From Lachnospiraceae bacterium (GTDB lineage Bacteria; Bacillota; Clostridia; Lachnospirales; Lachnospiraceae), in assembly GCA_017551665.1 (NCBI GenBank), contig JAFZLB010000105.1, positions 41,575 to 105,574 of the forward strand: 64,000 nt of DNA, in the 5' to 3' direction. Made by a program: the position numbers and the translations under genes. Positions within the stretch are counted from its first letter, which is position 1, and every line of letters starts with the position of its first letter. The notes below the pieces were generated by a model. The model was not told the origin of the DNA, made no database searches, and saw nothing but the letters and a program-made list of their open reading frames with translations. Positions 1 to 9,126 of the stretch are shown one piece after another.

Positions 1-1019
1 TGCTGCCTCGAATCCGTGGCACGGCCGCCGCGCCCGGCACTCATCAGCTGCAGATAATCGACAAACACGATATCCAGCCCCATTTCCGCCTTGTATCTGC
101 GGCATTTGCTGCGCAGCTCCGCGACGGAAATGCCGGGGGTATCATCGATGATGAGATTGGATTCCGCGATGACGTCCGAGCCTTCCATGAGCTTCGGCCA
201 TTCGTAATCCTGCAGTTTTCCGGTGCGCAGCCGCTGCAGATCAATGCCGGCTTCCAGCGAAAACAGGCGGTTCACCAGCTGCTCCTTGGACATCTCCAGG
301 GAGAAAATCGCCACCGTCTTCTTTTCCCTGAAGGCGATGTGGCTCGTGATGTTCAGGGCCAGCGCCGTCTTTCCCATGGAGGGACGCGCCGCGAGAAGAA
401 TGAGGTCCGAGGGCTGAAATCCCGCGGTGGCGCGGTCCAGGTCCGGAAAGCCCGTCGCGATCCCCGTCACATAGCCCTTGATCTTGGAAGCTTCGGAGAT
501 CCGCGAAAGTCCCTCCACCACAATGTCAAAAATCGGCACATGGTCACCGCGGTTAAAGCGCTGTGTGACATCAAAGATGTTTTTCTCCGCCGTGTCCAAA
601 AGCGTCTCGATGTCCTTGCCGCCGGCATAGCAGTCGGCCGCGAGATTGTCCGACACGCGGATGAGTTTTCTGCGGATGGAATTGTCCTGCACATCCAGTG
701 CGTAGGATTTGATGTTGGCGGAGGTGATGACCCCCGCGATCAGACCGTTGATGTATTCCGCCTTCGTGTACTCCGGCGGCAGGTTCTTGCCTTTCAAGCG
801 TTCCTGCAGCGTCACGGGATCCGCCTGGCGGTTCGCGTGATGCAGCTCCACGATCGTGTCAAAATACAGGCCGAGCTGACGGTTGTAGAAATCCTCTCCC
901 GTGATGTATTCACAGGCAATCTCAATCGCTTCCTCGTCAAAGAGCATGGCACCGATGACGCTTCTTTCGGCGTCCGGCGCGTGCGGCGGTATGCGGGTTG
1001 TGATGAGTTCCTCAGCCAT
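1..1019 (-). CDS. dnaB: Replicative DNA helicase DnaB (3' part outside window)
   Basis: Hexameric helicase that unwinds DNA at the replication fork. About 339 residues are visible from the ATG at 1017-1019; the rest lies beyond base 1. The N-terminal domain (about 10-110) is followed by the RecA-like domain with the Walker A motif ARPSMGKTA near residue 215 and the Walker B-type VFVDYLQLM near the window edge. The gene starts 5 bp after the rplI stop, the classical Firmicutes order rplI-dnaB. No intein is seen in the visible part. Confidence 0.96.
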   Translation of the reverse strand, partial: MAEELITTRIPPHAPDAERSVIGAMLFDEEAIEIACEYITGEDFYNRQLGLYFDTIVELHHANRQADPVTLQERLKGKNLPPEYTKAEYINGLIAGVITSANIKSYALDVQDNSIRRKLIRVSDNLAADCYAGGKDIETLLDTAEKNIFDVTQRFNRGDHVPIFDIVVEGLSRISEASKIKGYVTGIATGFPDLDRATAGFQPSDLILLAARPSMGKTALALNITSHIAFREKKTVAIFSLEMSKEQLVNRLFSLEAGIDLQRLRTGKLQDYEWPKLMEGSDVIAESNLIIDDTPGISVAELRSKCRRYKAEMGLDIVFVDYLQLMSAGRGGRATDSRQ

Positions 1020-1024
1020 GCGTC

Positions 1025-1474
1025 TTATTTGCTTTCTTCCACAACAAGGTGAATGACCGCCGGTACCTGCGCGTGCAACTTGACCGTTACCTCATGCTCA
1101 CCGAAGGTTTTGAGTACCTCCGGCAGCACGATCTTCTTTTTGTCCACCGTGATGCCGTGCTGCTCCTGCAGCGCCTGCGCGATTTCCTTGGAGGACACGC
1201 TGCCGAAGGCCCGCTCGCCCTCACCTTTTTTCATCTGCACGGTGACGCGCTTTGCCTCGATTTCCACCTTCAGCGCTTCCGCTTCCGCCAGTGCTGCCGC
1301 GGCGTTTTCCTCTTCCTTTTTCTTTTTGTGCGCGAGGTTCTTTAAGTTGCTGTCATTCGCTTCCACGCCCTTCTTTTTCGGAATCAGGAAATTCTTGGCG
1401 TAGCCGTCGGATACGTCCACGACGTCACCCTTTTTGCCGTGGGGTTTGACATCTTCCAGTAAAATCACTTTCAT
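1025..1474 (-). CDS. rplI: 50S ribosomal protein L9
   Basis: Large-subunit protein that binds 23S rRNA near the L1 stalk. At 149 residues it has normal length. It starts with the L9 signature [17 protein letters not shown], with the N-terminal RNA-binding domain, a long Lys/Glu/Ala-rich connecting helix (about 45-80) and the C-terminal domain (about 80-149). The start codon overlaps the stop of gdpP by 4 bp, so translation is probably coupled. Identity is firm from sequence and context. Confidence 0.98.
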   Translation of the reverse strand: MKVILLEDVKPHGKKGDVVDVSDGYAKNFLIPKKKGVEANDSNLKNLAHKKKKEEENAAAALAEAEALKVEIEAKRVTVQMKKGEGERAFGSVSSKEIAQALQEQHGITVDKKKIVLPEVLKTFGEHEVTVKLHAQVPAVIHLVVEESK

Positions 1475-3543
1475 GCGTCCAATTCCCCTCCCTCAATCAT
1501 TTCATCCAGTGTGCGTTTGATGACGGCGATGGCTTCCGTGACGGAAATGGATTCCATCTGGCAGCCCGTGATGTTCAGATGGCCGCCGCCGCCCAGTTTC
1601 TCCATGATGACCTGCACGTTCACTTCATCAATGGAGCGTGCGCTGACATAGATCATGTTCTGGTATTCCGTGCAGATAAAGCTGGCCTTGACGCCCTTGA
1701 TGTTGAGCAGCTCGTTGGCCGCCTGCGCGCCGACAATCGTGGGCGAGGTGAGGCCCTCTCCCTGGCAGGAGGATATGGCGTAGGCACCGCGGTAAATCTC
1801 CGCCTGGGAAACGGCGTCCGCCCTGGCGCGGTACTCATCCGCGTCCTCCCGGAAGAGCTTGCGCACCACCGTGACATCCGCGCCGCTTCTGCGGAGGTAT
1901 GCCGCGGCCTCAAAGGTGCGCACGCCGGTCTTCTGCACAAAGTTATCCGTATCAATCATAATGCCGGAATAGAGACAGTTCGCCTCCAGGGGCGGAATCT
2001 TCACGGCATCGCCGATGTACTGCATGATCTCCGAAACCATTTCGGAGGTGGAGGAAGCGTAAGGCTCCACATAAGAGAGTGTCGCGTTTTCGATGACCTC
2101 CGTGCCCGCGCGGTGATGATCCAGGACGACGATGCTGCGTGTCTCATGCAGCAGCTCCGGGCAGTCCGTGATGGAAGGGCGGTTCACGTCCACGACGACG
2201 ACGGTTGTGGCCTCCGTCACCTTGGACAGCGCTTCCTGCGAAGTCAGAATCAGATCCGACTCGTAATCCGGATTATCCCGGAACAAATCCACGAGGGGTT
2301 TTGTGGAAGTCGTGACATCGTTCATCAAAATGTGACACTTGCGGCCCAGCGCCTTTGTGATGCGGTAAATACCGACGCAGGCACCGAAGCTGTCCACGTC
2401 TCCCATGCGATGCCCCATGACAATCACGGTATCCGAGGCCGTGATCATTTCCTGCAGGGCATGCGCCTTGACACGCGCCTTGACGCGGGTGTTGCGCTCC
2501 GCCTTCTGGCTCTTGCCGCCGTAATAGCCGACTTCCTGCGGCGTCTTGACGACGGCCTGGTCACCGCCGCGGCCCAGCGCCAGGTCAATGGCGTTGCGCG
2601 CGAACTCATAGTTCTGCGCGTAGGAAAGACCGCCGTAGCCGATGCCGATGGAAAGCGTCATCGCCATTTCGTTGCCGATGGAGACCGTCTTGACATCCTC
2701 CAGCACGTCAAAGCGGTTTTCAATCAGCCCCTGACAGGCCTTCTTTGTCATAATGACGAAGTATTTGTCCTTTTCGATCTTGCGGCAGATACCGTCGCAG
2801 GACGCGATGTAGCGGTTGACCTTGCGGTCGATCAGCGCCGTCAACAGCGATCGCCTGACCTCTTCCACCGTCTCCATCGCTTCATCGTAATTATCCATAT
2901 AGATGAGACCCGCGACGAGGGACTGGTCATCCACCTCACGCAGGGCCAGCTGCAGTGCCGTTTCATCATAGAGGTAAAAGGCAAAGAGGGCGTTCTGCTC
3001 CTCACTCACCTCAAAGAGATCACTGCTGGATACCATGTGCTGCAGCTCAATCCGGCGCAGCTTCGCACGGTAATTGAAATCCCGGTACTTCACCGGCAGA
3101 TCCACGTCCTCGCCCTCGCTGACGGGGAAGGTCTGTGCCGTGATCTCCGGGAAGAGCGAAACCAGCGCTTCCCGCGCGTCCTTCTTTGTCTCCGTCAGAC
3201 GCTCCAGGGCCGTGTTGCACCAGAGAATCACGCCCTCCGGATCCAGGACCGCGTAGGGAATATCCAGCTCCCGCAGAAGAATCCGCTGCACCTGCCCGTA
3301 TTCCGCGGCAAAGCTGACCATCTCCGACAGCAGCAATGAGCGCAACGAAAGCCAGACCAGTAAGAGTACCAGGAAATAAATGAGGGCAAAGATCGCCACC
3401 GGGAGTCCCGCGCCGGCACCGAAGCCGGTGAACAGCAATACATCCACCACCACCAGCAGTGCGCCGAGCAGCAGGAACACCAGAGGTAAGAAACGAGCCC
3501 TGCCCTTTAATTTGAATTCTTTTGTTATATTAGACGACTTCAT
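1471..3543 (-). CDS. gdpP: GdpP-type cyclic-di-AMP phosphodiesterase (DHH/DHHA1)
   Basis: Membrane phosphodiesterase that hydrolyses c-di-AMP to pApA and so affects cell-wall and potassium homeostasis. The 690 residues show two N-terminal membrane helices (about 20-70), a PAS-like domain (about 85-160), a degenerate GGDEF domain (about 180-345), then DHH and DHHA1 domains. The DHH metal-site elements [13 protein letters not shown] and [10 protein letters not shown] are intact, and DHHA1 carries [10 protein letters not shown]. It sits between rpsR and rplI and overlaps both (14 bp and 4 bp), as in many Firmicutes. The degenerate GGDEF is typical of the family. Confidence 0.95.
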   Translation of the reverse strand: MKSSNITKEFKLKGRARFLPLVFLLLGALLVVVDVLLFTGFGAGAGLPVAIFALIYFLVLLLVWLSLRSLLLSEMVSFAAEYGQVQRILLRELDIPYAVLDPEGVILWCNTALERLTETKKDAREALVSLFPEITAQTFPVSEGEDVDLPVKYRDFNYRAKLRRIELQHMVSSSDLFEVSEEQNALFAFYLYDETALQLALREVDDQSLVAGLIYMDNYDEAMETVEEVRRSLLTALIDRKVNRYIASCDGICRKIEKDKYFVIMTKKACQGLIENRFDVLEDVKTVSIGNEMAMTLSIGIGYGGLSYAQNYEFARNAIDLALGRGGDQAVVKTPQEVGYYGGKSQKAERNTRVKARVKAHALQEMITASDTVIVMGHRMGDVDSFGACVGIYRITKALGRKCHILMNDVTTSTKPLVDLFRDNPDYESDLILTSQEALSKVTEATTVVVVDVNRPSITDCPELLHETRSIVVLDHHRAGTEVIENATLSYVEPYASSTSEMVSEIMQYIGDAVKIPPLEANCLYSGIMIDTDNFVQKTGVRTFEAAAYLRRSGADVTVVRKLFREDADEYRARADAVSQAEIYRGAYAISSCQGEGLTSPTIVGAQAANELLNIKGVKASFICTEYQNMIYVSARSIDEVNVQVIMEKLGGGGHLNITGCQMESISVTEAIAVIKRTLDEMIEGGELDA

Positions 3544-3793
3544 AGGGCATGATCGCCAGATGTCTTGCCCGTTTAATGGCGCTTGTCAGCTCCCGCTGGT
3601 GCTTGGCGCAGTTGCCCGTGATGCGCCTGGGCAGAATCTTTCCGCTTTCACTGACGTATTTGCGTAAGGTGGCGGCGTCCTTGTAATTTACGATGGTATC
3701 CTTGCCGCAGAACACACAGACCTTTTTGCGTCTGCGCATACCGCCCTTACGTCTCATGTCGCCGCCTGCTCTGTCTCCTCTATTAAAAGCCAT
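3530..3793 (-). CDS. rpsR: 30S ribosomal protein S18
   Basis: Small-subunit protein that pairs with S6 on 16S rRNA. It has 87 residues, with a basic N-terminal extension and the conserved core [19 protein letters not shown] CxxC pair (VCVFCGK) plus the later Cys-x-x-His suggests the zinc-binding variant of S18. The gene overlaps the start of gdpP by 14 bp and follows ssb by 27 bp. An AGGAGG site precedes the ATG. Confidence 0.98.
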   Translation of the reverse strand: MAFNRGDRAGGDMRRKGGMRRRKKVCVFCGKDTIVNYKDAATLRKYVSESGKILPRRITGNCAKHQRELTSAIKRARHLAIMPYEVV

Positions 3794-3820
3794 GCCTGTA
3801 TCCTCCTTAAATGAATGTTC

Positions 3821-4303
3821 TTACGCGAAAGGCAACTCTTCTTCGATCCCGTCCGGGATGTTCATGAACCCGTCATCCGCGGGCGAGGCCTGCGGTGCGG
3901 CATCCGGCGCGCCGTAAGACGAACCGCCGTAGGACGATCCGCCGCCCTGCGGGGCGTTGCCGCCGCTCTGCGCACTCTTGGACTCCGCGAATTCCTGATC
4001 TTCCACCACCACATCCGTCGTATAGACCTTGACGCCGTCTTTATTGGTGTAGCTGCCGGTCTGGATGCGTCCGGTGACGCAGATCTTTGTGCCTTTCTTC
4101 AGATAACGCTCCGCGAACTCTCCCGCCTTGCCGAAGGCCACACAGCCGATAAAATCCGCTGTCTGGGCGTCCGGGTTATCCCTGCGGACAAATCTTCTGT
4201 CCACCGCGAGCGTGTATCTGGCGATTGCGCTGGGGTTTTCCCCCTGTGAATACCTGACTTCGGGGTCTCTTGTGAGACGTCCCATAAGAATCACTTTATT
4301 CAT
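3821..4303 (-). CDS. ssb: Single-stranded DNA-binding protein
   Basis: Binds and protects ssDNA at forks and recruits partners. The 160 residues comprise an OB-fold (about 1-110, beginning MNKVILMGRLTRDPEVRYS), a Gly/Ser/Tyr-rich flexible linker and the acidic C-terminal tip IEEELPFA that docks partner proteins. Located between rpsF (8-bp overlap) and rpsR, the standard position for the essential replicative SSB. Confidence 0.97.
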   Translation of the reverse strand: MNKVILMGRLTRDPEVRYSQGENPSAIARYTLAVDRRFVRRDNPDAQTADFIGCVAFGKAGEFAERYLKKGTKICVTGRIQTGSYTNKDGVKVYTTDVVVEDQEFAESKSAQSGGNAPQGGGSSYGGSSYGAPDAAPQASPADDGFMNIPDGIEEELPFA

Positions 4304-4652
4304 CTTCTATGTCATCCCTTTCTTCTTCTTCCTCAGTCTCTTCTTCTGTTTGACTGGTGACAAGGTCGTCATCATCTTTGACAAGAAGATAGCGGATGAC
4401 GTTGTCCACGATACGGACGCGTGATTCGATTTCTGCGGGTGCCGTCGGCTCCGCCTCGAACTTGATAAAGTAGTAGAAGCCCTCGGTCATCTTGTCGATT
4501 TCATACGCGAGGCGCTTCTTGCCCCATTCATCGACTTTGCCGATCTGACCCCCGAATCTTTCGACCAGCGCCTTGCACTTATCGAGCGCACCCGTACGTG
4601 CGTCTTCCTCTACCTTTGCACTGATCACAACGGCCAATTCATACTTGTTCAT
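4296..4652 (-). CDS. rpsF: 30S ribosomal protein S6
   Basis: Small-subunit protein, partner of S18. It has 118 residues, starts MNKYELAVVISAKVEEDAR and contains the conserved WGKKRLAYEIDK. The C-terminus is a strongly acidic tail rich in Glu and Asp. It is first in the operon: a good promoter lies 70-100 bp upstream and an AAAGGAGG site precedes the ATG. Overlaps ssb by 8 bp. Confidence 0.98.
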   Translation of the reverse strand: MNKYELAVVISAKVEEDARTGALDKCKALVERFGGQIGKVDEWGKKRLAYEIDKMTEGFYYFIKFEAEPTAPAEIESRVRIVDNVIRYLLVKDDDDLVTSQTEEETEEEEERDDIEDE

Positions 4653-4721
4653 GCAGTTTCCTCCTTTTGGTCTGCGGCCCCCGGACCTGCCGGGAGCAAG
4701 GATCTTTCATCACGGTTATAC

Positions 4722-4750
4722 ACAATAGCATAAACGCGAAAACAATGCAA
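4722..4750 (-). promoter_or_regulatory. Sigma-A promoter of the rpsF-ssb-rpsR-gdpP-rplI-dnaB operon
   Basis: Minus strand: -35 TTGCAT (4745-4750), 17-bp spacer, -10 TATTGT (4722-4727). The predicted transcript has a 5' leader of about 60 nt before rpsF, containing a C/G-rich hairpin that could be the S6:S18 autoregulatory site. The hairpin role is inference. Confidence 0.6.
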
Positions 4751-4760
4751 GTGCTTTCTT

Positions 4761-5729
4761 TTAATACCCCGTATTGCGGTCCACGACGTTTTGGAGCGGC
4801 TCTCCGTTCGCGTAACGCTTCAGGTTGTCCGCGGAGATGCGGACAAAGCGCTCAAAGGTCTCCGCCAGCAGGTAATTGCTCGCCGCGTGGGGGGTGATGA
4901 TCAGGTTTTTCGCCTTCCAGAGCGGGTGATCCGCGGGCAGCGGCTCCGGCACGCAGACATCGATGGCCGCGCCGCCCAGATGTTCTTCTTCCAAAACCTT
5001 GATCAGCGCGTCCTGGTCCACGGAAGTGCCGCGACCGACGTTGATGAGGAAGGCACCCTTCTTCATCTTGCGCAGCGTTTCTTCATTCATCAGATTGGCC
5101 GTCGCCTCGCCGCCGGGCAGGTTCATGGCCACAATATCCGCGCGGGCCAGCACCTCATCCAGGCGGTCAATCGTGAACTGCTCGTCCACGCCCTCCGGCT
5201 TTTCGCCGTTCGTGCGGCGCACACCGAGGACATGTGCCCCCAGCGCCTTGACCTTTCTCGCGTAATCCCCGCCGATGTTGCCGATGCCCAGCACCGCCAC
5301 CGTCGCGCTTTCAATGGAAATCGTGTTGCCCATCTGCTCCCATTTGCATTGCAGCTGATTGTCGCGGTATTGATGCAATCTGCGCACCAGCATCATCGTC
5401 AGTGCGAGCATGTGCTCCGACACCGCCAGGCCGTGTGCGCCGCGGGCGTTGCAGACCGTGACGCTCTCCGGCAGCCCCTCCGGGCCGATAAAGGCGTCCA
5501 CGCCGGACCAGGACAGATGCACCCATTCCAGCACCGGCGAGGCCTTCATCACGTCCACCGGCACAAAGCCGATCAGGGCGTTGACATCCGCCATATCTTC
5601 TTTTGTTACATCCTCCGTTGCCTTACAGGTCAAACGGCAGCTGTGGGAGCTGCCGTCCGCAACCGAGGTGTACAGATCCTGATGCCGCGCTTCCAGACGG
5701 GAGAGCGCGACCAATACATGCTTTTCCAT
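4761..5729 (-). CDS. D-2-hydroxyacid dehydrogenase, NAD-binding
   Basis: Reduces a 2-keto acid to the D-2-hydroxy acid (or the reverse) with NAD(P)H in the cytoplasm; the substrate cannot be read from sequence. The 322 residues have the family split: a catalytic domain at both ends around a Rossmann domain with VLGIGNIGGDYARK (about 145-160). Catalytic residues are visible as Arg in NVGRGTSVDQ, Glu in PEPLPADHPLW and His in ITPHAAS. It is last in an apparent operon after the S1-domain protein and the sirtuin (15-bp gap). It is too short for a PGDH with a regulatory domain; glyoxylate/hydroxypyruvate reductase-like is the closest guess. Confidence 0.9.
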   Translation of the reverse strand: MEKHVLVALSRLEARHQDLYTSVADGSSHSCRLTCKATEDVTKEDMADVNALIGFVPVDVMKASPVLEWVHLSWSGVDAFIGPEGLPESVTVCNARGAHGLAVSEHMLALTMMLVRRLHQYRDNQLQCKWEQMGNTISIESATVAVLGIGNIGGDYARKVKALGAHVLGVRRTNGEKPEGVDEQFTIDRLDEVLARADIVAMNLPGGEATANLMNEETLRKMKKGAFLINVGRGTSVDQDALIKVLEEEHLGGAAIDVCVPEPLPADHPLWKAKNLIITPHAASNYLLAETFERFVRISADNLKRYANGEPLQNVVDRNTGY

Positions 5730-5744
5730 TGTTTCGCCTTTCTC

Positions 5745-6461
5745 TTACAGTTGTGAGAAAATCTCCCCGATGGCACCCTGCACCAGCAGATCCGCCTGCT
5801 GATCCCTGGGTGTCGGGGATTTGTTGACGACAACGAGCTTATCCCCGCGGTAATAATCAATCAGTCCCGCGGCGGGATATACCACGAGCGAGGTGCCGCC
5901 GATGATCAGCACGTCCGCGTTGCGGATAAAGTCCACGGACTCCGCGATGACCTGCTGATCCAGACCCTCTTCGTATAACACGACGTCCGGCTTCACGCGG
6001 CCGCCGCAGGCGTCACAGACCGGGACGCCCTCGCCCTCCAGCATATAATGAATGTCAAAAAACTTGCCGCATTTCTCACAGTAATTCCGCTGAACGCTGC
6101 CGTGCAGCTCCAGCACCTTCTTGCTCCCCGCCGCCTGGTGCAGCCCGTCAATGTTTTGCGTGATGACCGCGCGGCACTTGCCCTGCGCTTCCCACTCGGC
6201 GAGCTTCTTATGTGCGGCGTTCGGCTTCGCGTCGGGCGCCAGCATCTTGTCCCGGTAAAATGTAAAGAATTCTTCCGGGCGGCTGACGTAAAAGGTATGA
6301 CTCACGATCTGCTCCGGCGGGTATTTGTATTTCATCGCGTACAGGCCGTCCTGCGAACGGAAATCCGGAATCCCGCTTTCCGTCGAAACGCCCGCGCCGC
6401 CGAAAAAGACGATGTTGTCCGTGCCCGCGATGAGCTCGCGGAGTTTTTCGATTGCATCCAT
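5745..6461 (-). CDS. cobB: NAD-dependent protein deacylase, SIR2 family
   Basis: Removes acyl groups from protein lysines, consuming NAD+ and producing O-acyl-ADP-ribose. The 238 residues carry GAGVSTESGIPDFRS near residue 20, the QNIDGLH motif, the catalytic His in LELHGS, a structural zinc site of two CxxC pairs (CEKC, CDAC), and the NAD-binding GGTSLVVYPAAG. The start is 3 bp after the S1 gene stop, so it is translationally coupled. A macro domain gene that could process O-acetyl-ADP-ribose lies 2.7 kb away in a separate operon. Confidence 0.92.
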   Translation of the reverse strand: MDAIEKLRELIAGTDNIVFFGGAGVSTESGIPDFRSQDGLYAMKYKYPPEQIVSHTFYVSRPEEFFTFYRDKMLAPDAKPNAAHKKLAEWEAQGKCRAVITQNIDGLHQAAGSKKVLELHGSVQRNYCEKCGKFFDIHYMLEGEGVPVCDACGGRVKPDVVLYEEGLDQQVIAESVDFIRNADVLIIGGTSLVVYPAAGLIDYYRGDKLVVVNKSPTPRDQQADLLVQGAIGEIFSQL

Positions 6462-6464
6462 GCT

Positions 6465-7670
6465 TCAGAACCCTGCTTTTTTGATCAGATCCGCGAGGGA
6501 TGTGGTGACCTCCCCGCCGGATTTGTATTCCACATGCTCTTCCTGCACGGCCTCGACCTGCGCCGCGCCCTCCACGTCCTTCATGGAGAGGGAGATCTTA
6601 CCGTCCTTGACCTGCATTACCTTGACCTTGACTTTGTCACCGACTTTTAAGACATCCGCCGGCAGCTTGATGCGTTCCCGGGAAATGCGCGAGACATGCA
6701 CAAGGCCGCTTAAGCCCTCGCCGAGGTCCACAAAGGCGCCGAAGTCCGTCAGTGTCTCCACGGTGCCTTCCGTGATGAGACCGGGCTTCAGATTGGACAC
6801 CTTGGCGGCACGCTCCTTGTCCGCCTGCTCCCGCAGAATCTCCTTTGCGGAAAGCACCAGCTTCTTCCCTTCCGGGTCACAGGTGACGACACGCGCCTCA
6901 ATCGTCTTGCCGACAAAGGAAGGCAGGGCGGCATCCTCCACGAAGGACAGCGCCAGCTTCGATGCCGGAATAAACGCGCGAAGGCCCTCCGGATACGCGA
7001 TGACGCCGGCCTTCACCGTATCCGTGATTTTGACGCTGAGCGTCTTTTTTTCCTTCATCGCATCCTTCAGAATATCCCAGGACAGTTTCTGTGCCGCGTC
7101 CTTGACGGAAAGCAGGAGATTGCCGTGCCCGTCGTCCGTGCGTTTGACGATGGCGCTGATCTCATCGCCGATGCGCACGTCGTCCAGAAGATTGAACTTC
7201 GGGTTCGCGCTGAAATCCTGCCGGCGGACGATACCTGCGGCGTAGTGCGCAAGATCAACCGTCGCCTCCTCTTCCGAAACCGCGATCACGGTTCCCTTGA
7301 CGACGTCGCCCACATCAATCTTGCGCATGGAATTATCGATGGCGTCCTTGTAATCATCCATACTTTCCTTGGAGCGGAAGGCCTGTGAATTTTCGCTTGC
7401 CGTTTCCACGGCATTTCCGACGGCTCTTGCGGTTTCTTCCATGGCGGCGGATGCGGCATGTACCGCTTCCTTGTTTTCCGCGGCGGTCTCCACCGCCTGC
7501 GTCACGGCCTTTGCGCTTTCCTCCACGGCCGCCGCCGCTTCTCCCGCCACATGACGGTTCGTGGCTGCCGTTTCGACGGCGTTATCCACCGCCTTCGCGG
7601 TTTCCTGTACCGCGTCCGCAGCGGTATCCACCGCTTCCTGTGTCGCTTCTTTAATCTGTTGGTCTTCCAT
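6465..7670 (-). CDS. S1 RNA-binding domain protein (ribosomal protein S1-like)
   Basis: RNA-binding protein with three S1 (OB-fold) domains: about 110-185, 190-275 and 285-360. The third is the most canonical (GTVETLTDFGAFVDLGEGLS). Firmicutes often carry such shorter S1 homologues instead of the six-domain E. coli RpsA. The first 100 residues are unusual: an Ala/Glu/Thr-rich region with about three copies of a 28-30-residue unit built on variants of ETAKAVDNAVETA, predicted as amphipathic helices. First gene of a three-gene unit (S1, sirtuin, dehydrogenase). Role as true S1 versus regulatory RNA-binding protein is not decided. Confidence 0.85.
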   Translation of the reverse strand: MEDQQIKEATQEAVDTAADAVQETAKAVDNAVETAATNRHVAGEAAAAVEESAKAVTQAVETAAENKEAVHAASAAMEETARAVGNAVETASENSQAFRSKESMDDYKDAIDNSMRKIDVGDVVKGTVIAVSEEEATVDLAHYAAGIVRRQDFSANPKFNLLDDVRIGDEISAIVKRTDDGHGNLLLSVKDAAQKLSWDILKDAMKEKKTLSVKITDTVKAGVIAYPEGLRAFIPASKLALSFVEDAALPSFVGKTIEARVVTCDPEGKKLVLSAKEILREQADKERAAKVSNLKPGLITEGTVETLTDFGAFVDLGEGLSGLVHVSRISRERIKLPADVLKVGDKVKVKVMQVKDGKISLSMKDVEGAAQVEAVQEEHVEYKSGGEVTTSLADLIKKAGF

Positions 7671-7736
7671 GTGATTTGCTTCCTCCCCGATGCAGCGTGA
7701 TTTGTCCGTGTTTCTACGGATGGTTGCTTTGCTAAG

Positions 7737-7765
7737 ATTATAACATGAAGTGTTTGGGAAAAGAA
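7737..7765 (-). promoter_or_regulatory. Candidate promoter of the S1/sirtuin/dehydrogenase operon
   Basis: A perfect TATAAT (-10) at 7737-7742 on the minus strand lies about 67 bp upstream of the S1 gene. The -35 at the right spacing (TTCTTT, 7760-7765) is weak. A GGGGAGGAAG ribosome binding site precedes the ATG. Confidence 0.45.
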
Positions 7766-7799
7766 GCGTGTTTTTGCATTTCTCGCTCCTGTTTCTCCG

Positions 7800-8582
7800 T
7801 CAGAAATATGTGAGCTCCGCCACGCAGCAGCTTTCTCCCCGCAGTCTGAGATCCACCGTGCAGAGGCGCGTTCCCTTTTCTTCGTCCGTTTCTTCGAAAA
7901 AGAAGGGCGTCAGCGTATCGCCCAGACGCGCCTGCTTCTTGTACTCCGTCCGCAGGCGCAGGATGTTCCTTCCGTCCCCCTCCGGCACATGTGCCGCGAT
8001 CTGTTTGCCGGATTCCGCAAGCGCCTCCATGGCCATCGCCACATATTGTCCGTTGTTCACATGCCCGTTGGAATCCAGGTGATGTGCGTGGACCGTCAGG
8101 GGCGCCGCCTCGATCCCGCCCTCCTTCGGAAGACGGATCTTCCGGTCCCGGTATTCCATCGGCAGCTTTTCCTCCAGTGTGTAACGGGACTGATGCTCCT
8201 CCGTCATCCTTGCGGGGATCATCTCCTTCATGTCCATCAGCGCCCAGAAGGAATTCGCGACCGCAAGGCGTTCTCCTGTCTCGTTCCCCGCTTCGTCCAG
8301 CGCGTCCATGAAATAATTGCGCAGTCCGGAAAAGCCCTTCAGCGCGTAGGGCACCGTCCCGACACGCACGCGCTCATACAGCGACGGCAGCCGCGTGATG
8401 TCGATCTGCCAGTAGGCCAGCACCCAGGCCAGTCCCTGCTCGTGCAGATAATGCCAGCCCGCGCCGATCTCCTCCGTCTGGAAGGTGGAGCAGTCCTGGA
8501 AGTAATTGATGAGCGCCGGGATGCGCAGCACCAGGTTTTCGTCCGTCTCGCTGTAACGGATGCGGGAATCAAAGCTGTACAT
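7800..8582 (-). CDS. Acyl-ACP thioesterase
   Basis: Releases fatty acids from acyl carrier protein. The 260 residues form a double hot-dog fold: N-terminal half beginning YSFDSRIRYSETDENLV and second half with HLDSNGHVNNGQYV, which holds the catalytic Asn/His (NGHVNN) and is typical of bacterial FatA-like enzymes. The ATG at 8580-8582 was preferred because upstream codons are shadowed by bioY; it overlaps the bioY stop by 14 bp. Last gene in the macro-bioY-thioesterase unit. Linkage with a biotin importer fits fatty acid metabolism. Confidence 0.88.
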   Translation of the reverse strand: MYSFDSRIRYSETDENLVLRIPALINYFQDCSTFQTEEIGAGWHYLHEQGLAWVLAYWQIDITRLPSLYERVRVGTVPYALKGFSGLRNYFMDALDEAGNETGERLAVANSFWALMDMKEMIPARMTEEHQSRYTLEEKLPMEYRDRKIRLPKEGGIEAAPLTVHAHHLDSNGHVNNGQYVAMAMEALAESGKQIAAHVPEGDGRNILRLRTEYKKQARLGDTLTPFFFEETDEEKGTRLCTVDLRLRGESCCVAELTYF

Positions 8583-9126
8583 TCTGAAGGATACCGGTCC
8601 GCAGCAGCGCCGTGTGCAGGGCGTTCCCCGCCACAATAGCCGCCGCAATTTTCAGCAGATCAAACGGAAGAAAGGGAAAGACACAAACGGAAAGCGCCGC
8701 GGAAACGGTCATTCCTTCCGTGGAAACCACAAACCAGGCGGTGCCGAGGACATACAGCAACAGCAGGCCGAGGAGCATCGCGGCACTTTGGATGAGCACG
8801 CGCGGAATGCGGGGATGTTTGAAGGAGCTTCGCACACCGATGGCGCAGATCAGAACGAGCGGCAGATAGCCCGCAAGGTAACCGCCGGTGGGACCGAGCA
8901 CCCTTGTCAGCCCGGCGGCGTAGCCTGCGAACACCGGCAGTCCGGCGCAGCCCAGCAGCAGATAGACAAGGCAGGCTGTCACCGCCTGCGACGGCGGCAG
9001 CACGAAGGACACCAGATACAGCACAAACACGCCGAGGGATACCGGCACGGGGCCGACGGGAACACTGACCGGACACAGCACGCACAGCAGCGCCGTCATC
9101 AGGGCGATCTGTGTCAGTCTCAGCAT
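8569..9126 (-). CDS. bioY: Biotin transporter BioY
   Basis: S component of an ECF-type vitamin importer, specific for biotin. The 185 residues have about six membrane helices and the BioY signature region (GPTGGYLAGY, about 90-100). No bioM/bioN genes are adjacent, so it would share an energizing module encoded elsewhere or act alone. Overlaps the macro gene upstream (7 bp) and the thioesterase downstream (14 bp), so all three are one transcript. No BirA site could be identified at the operon promoter. Confidence 0.93.
   Translation of the reverse strand: MLRLTQIALMTALLCVLCPVSVPVGPVPVSLGVFVLYLVSFVLPPSQAVTACLVYLLLGCAGLPVFAGYAAGLTRVLGPTGGYLAGYLPLVLICAIGVRSSFKHPRIPRVLIQSAAMLLGLLLLYVLGTAWFVVSTEGMTVSAALSVCVFPFLPFDLLKIAAAIVAGNALHTALLRTGILQNVQL

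Noticed and set aside
1579-3339. A 586-codon plus-strand reading frame.
   Set aside because: Antisense shadow of gdpP in GC-rich sequence; no motifs or ribosome site.
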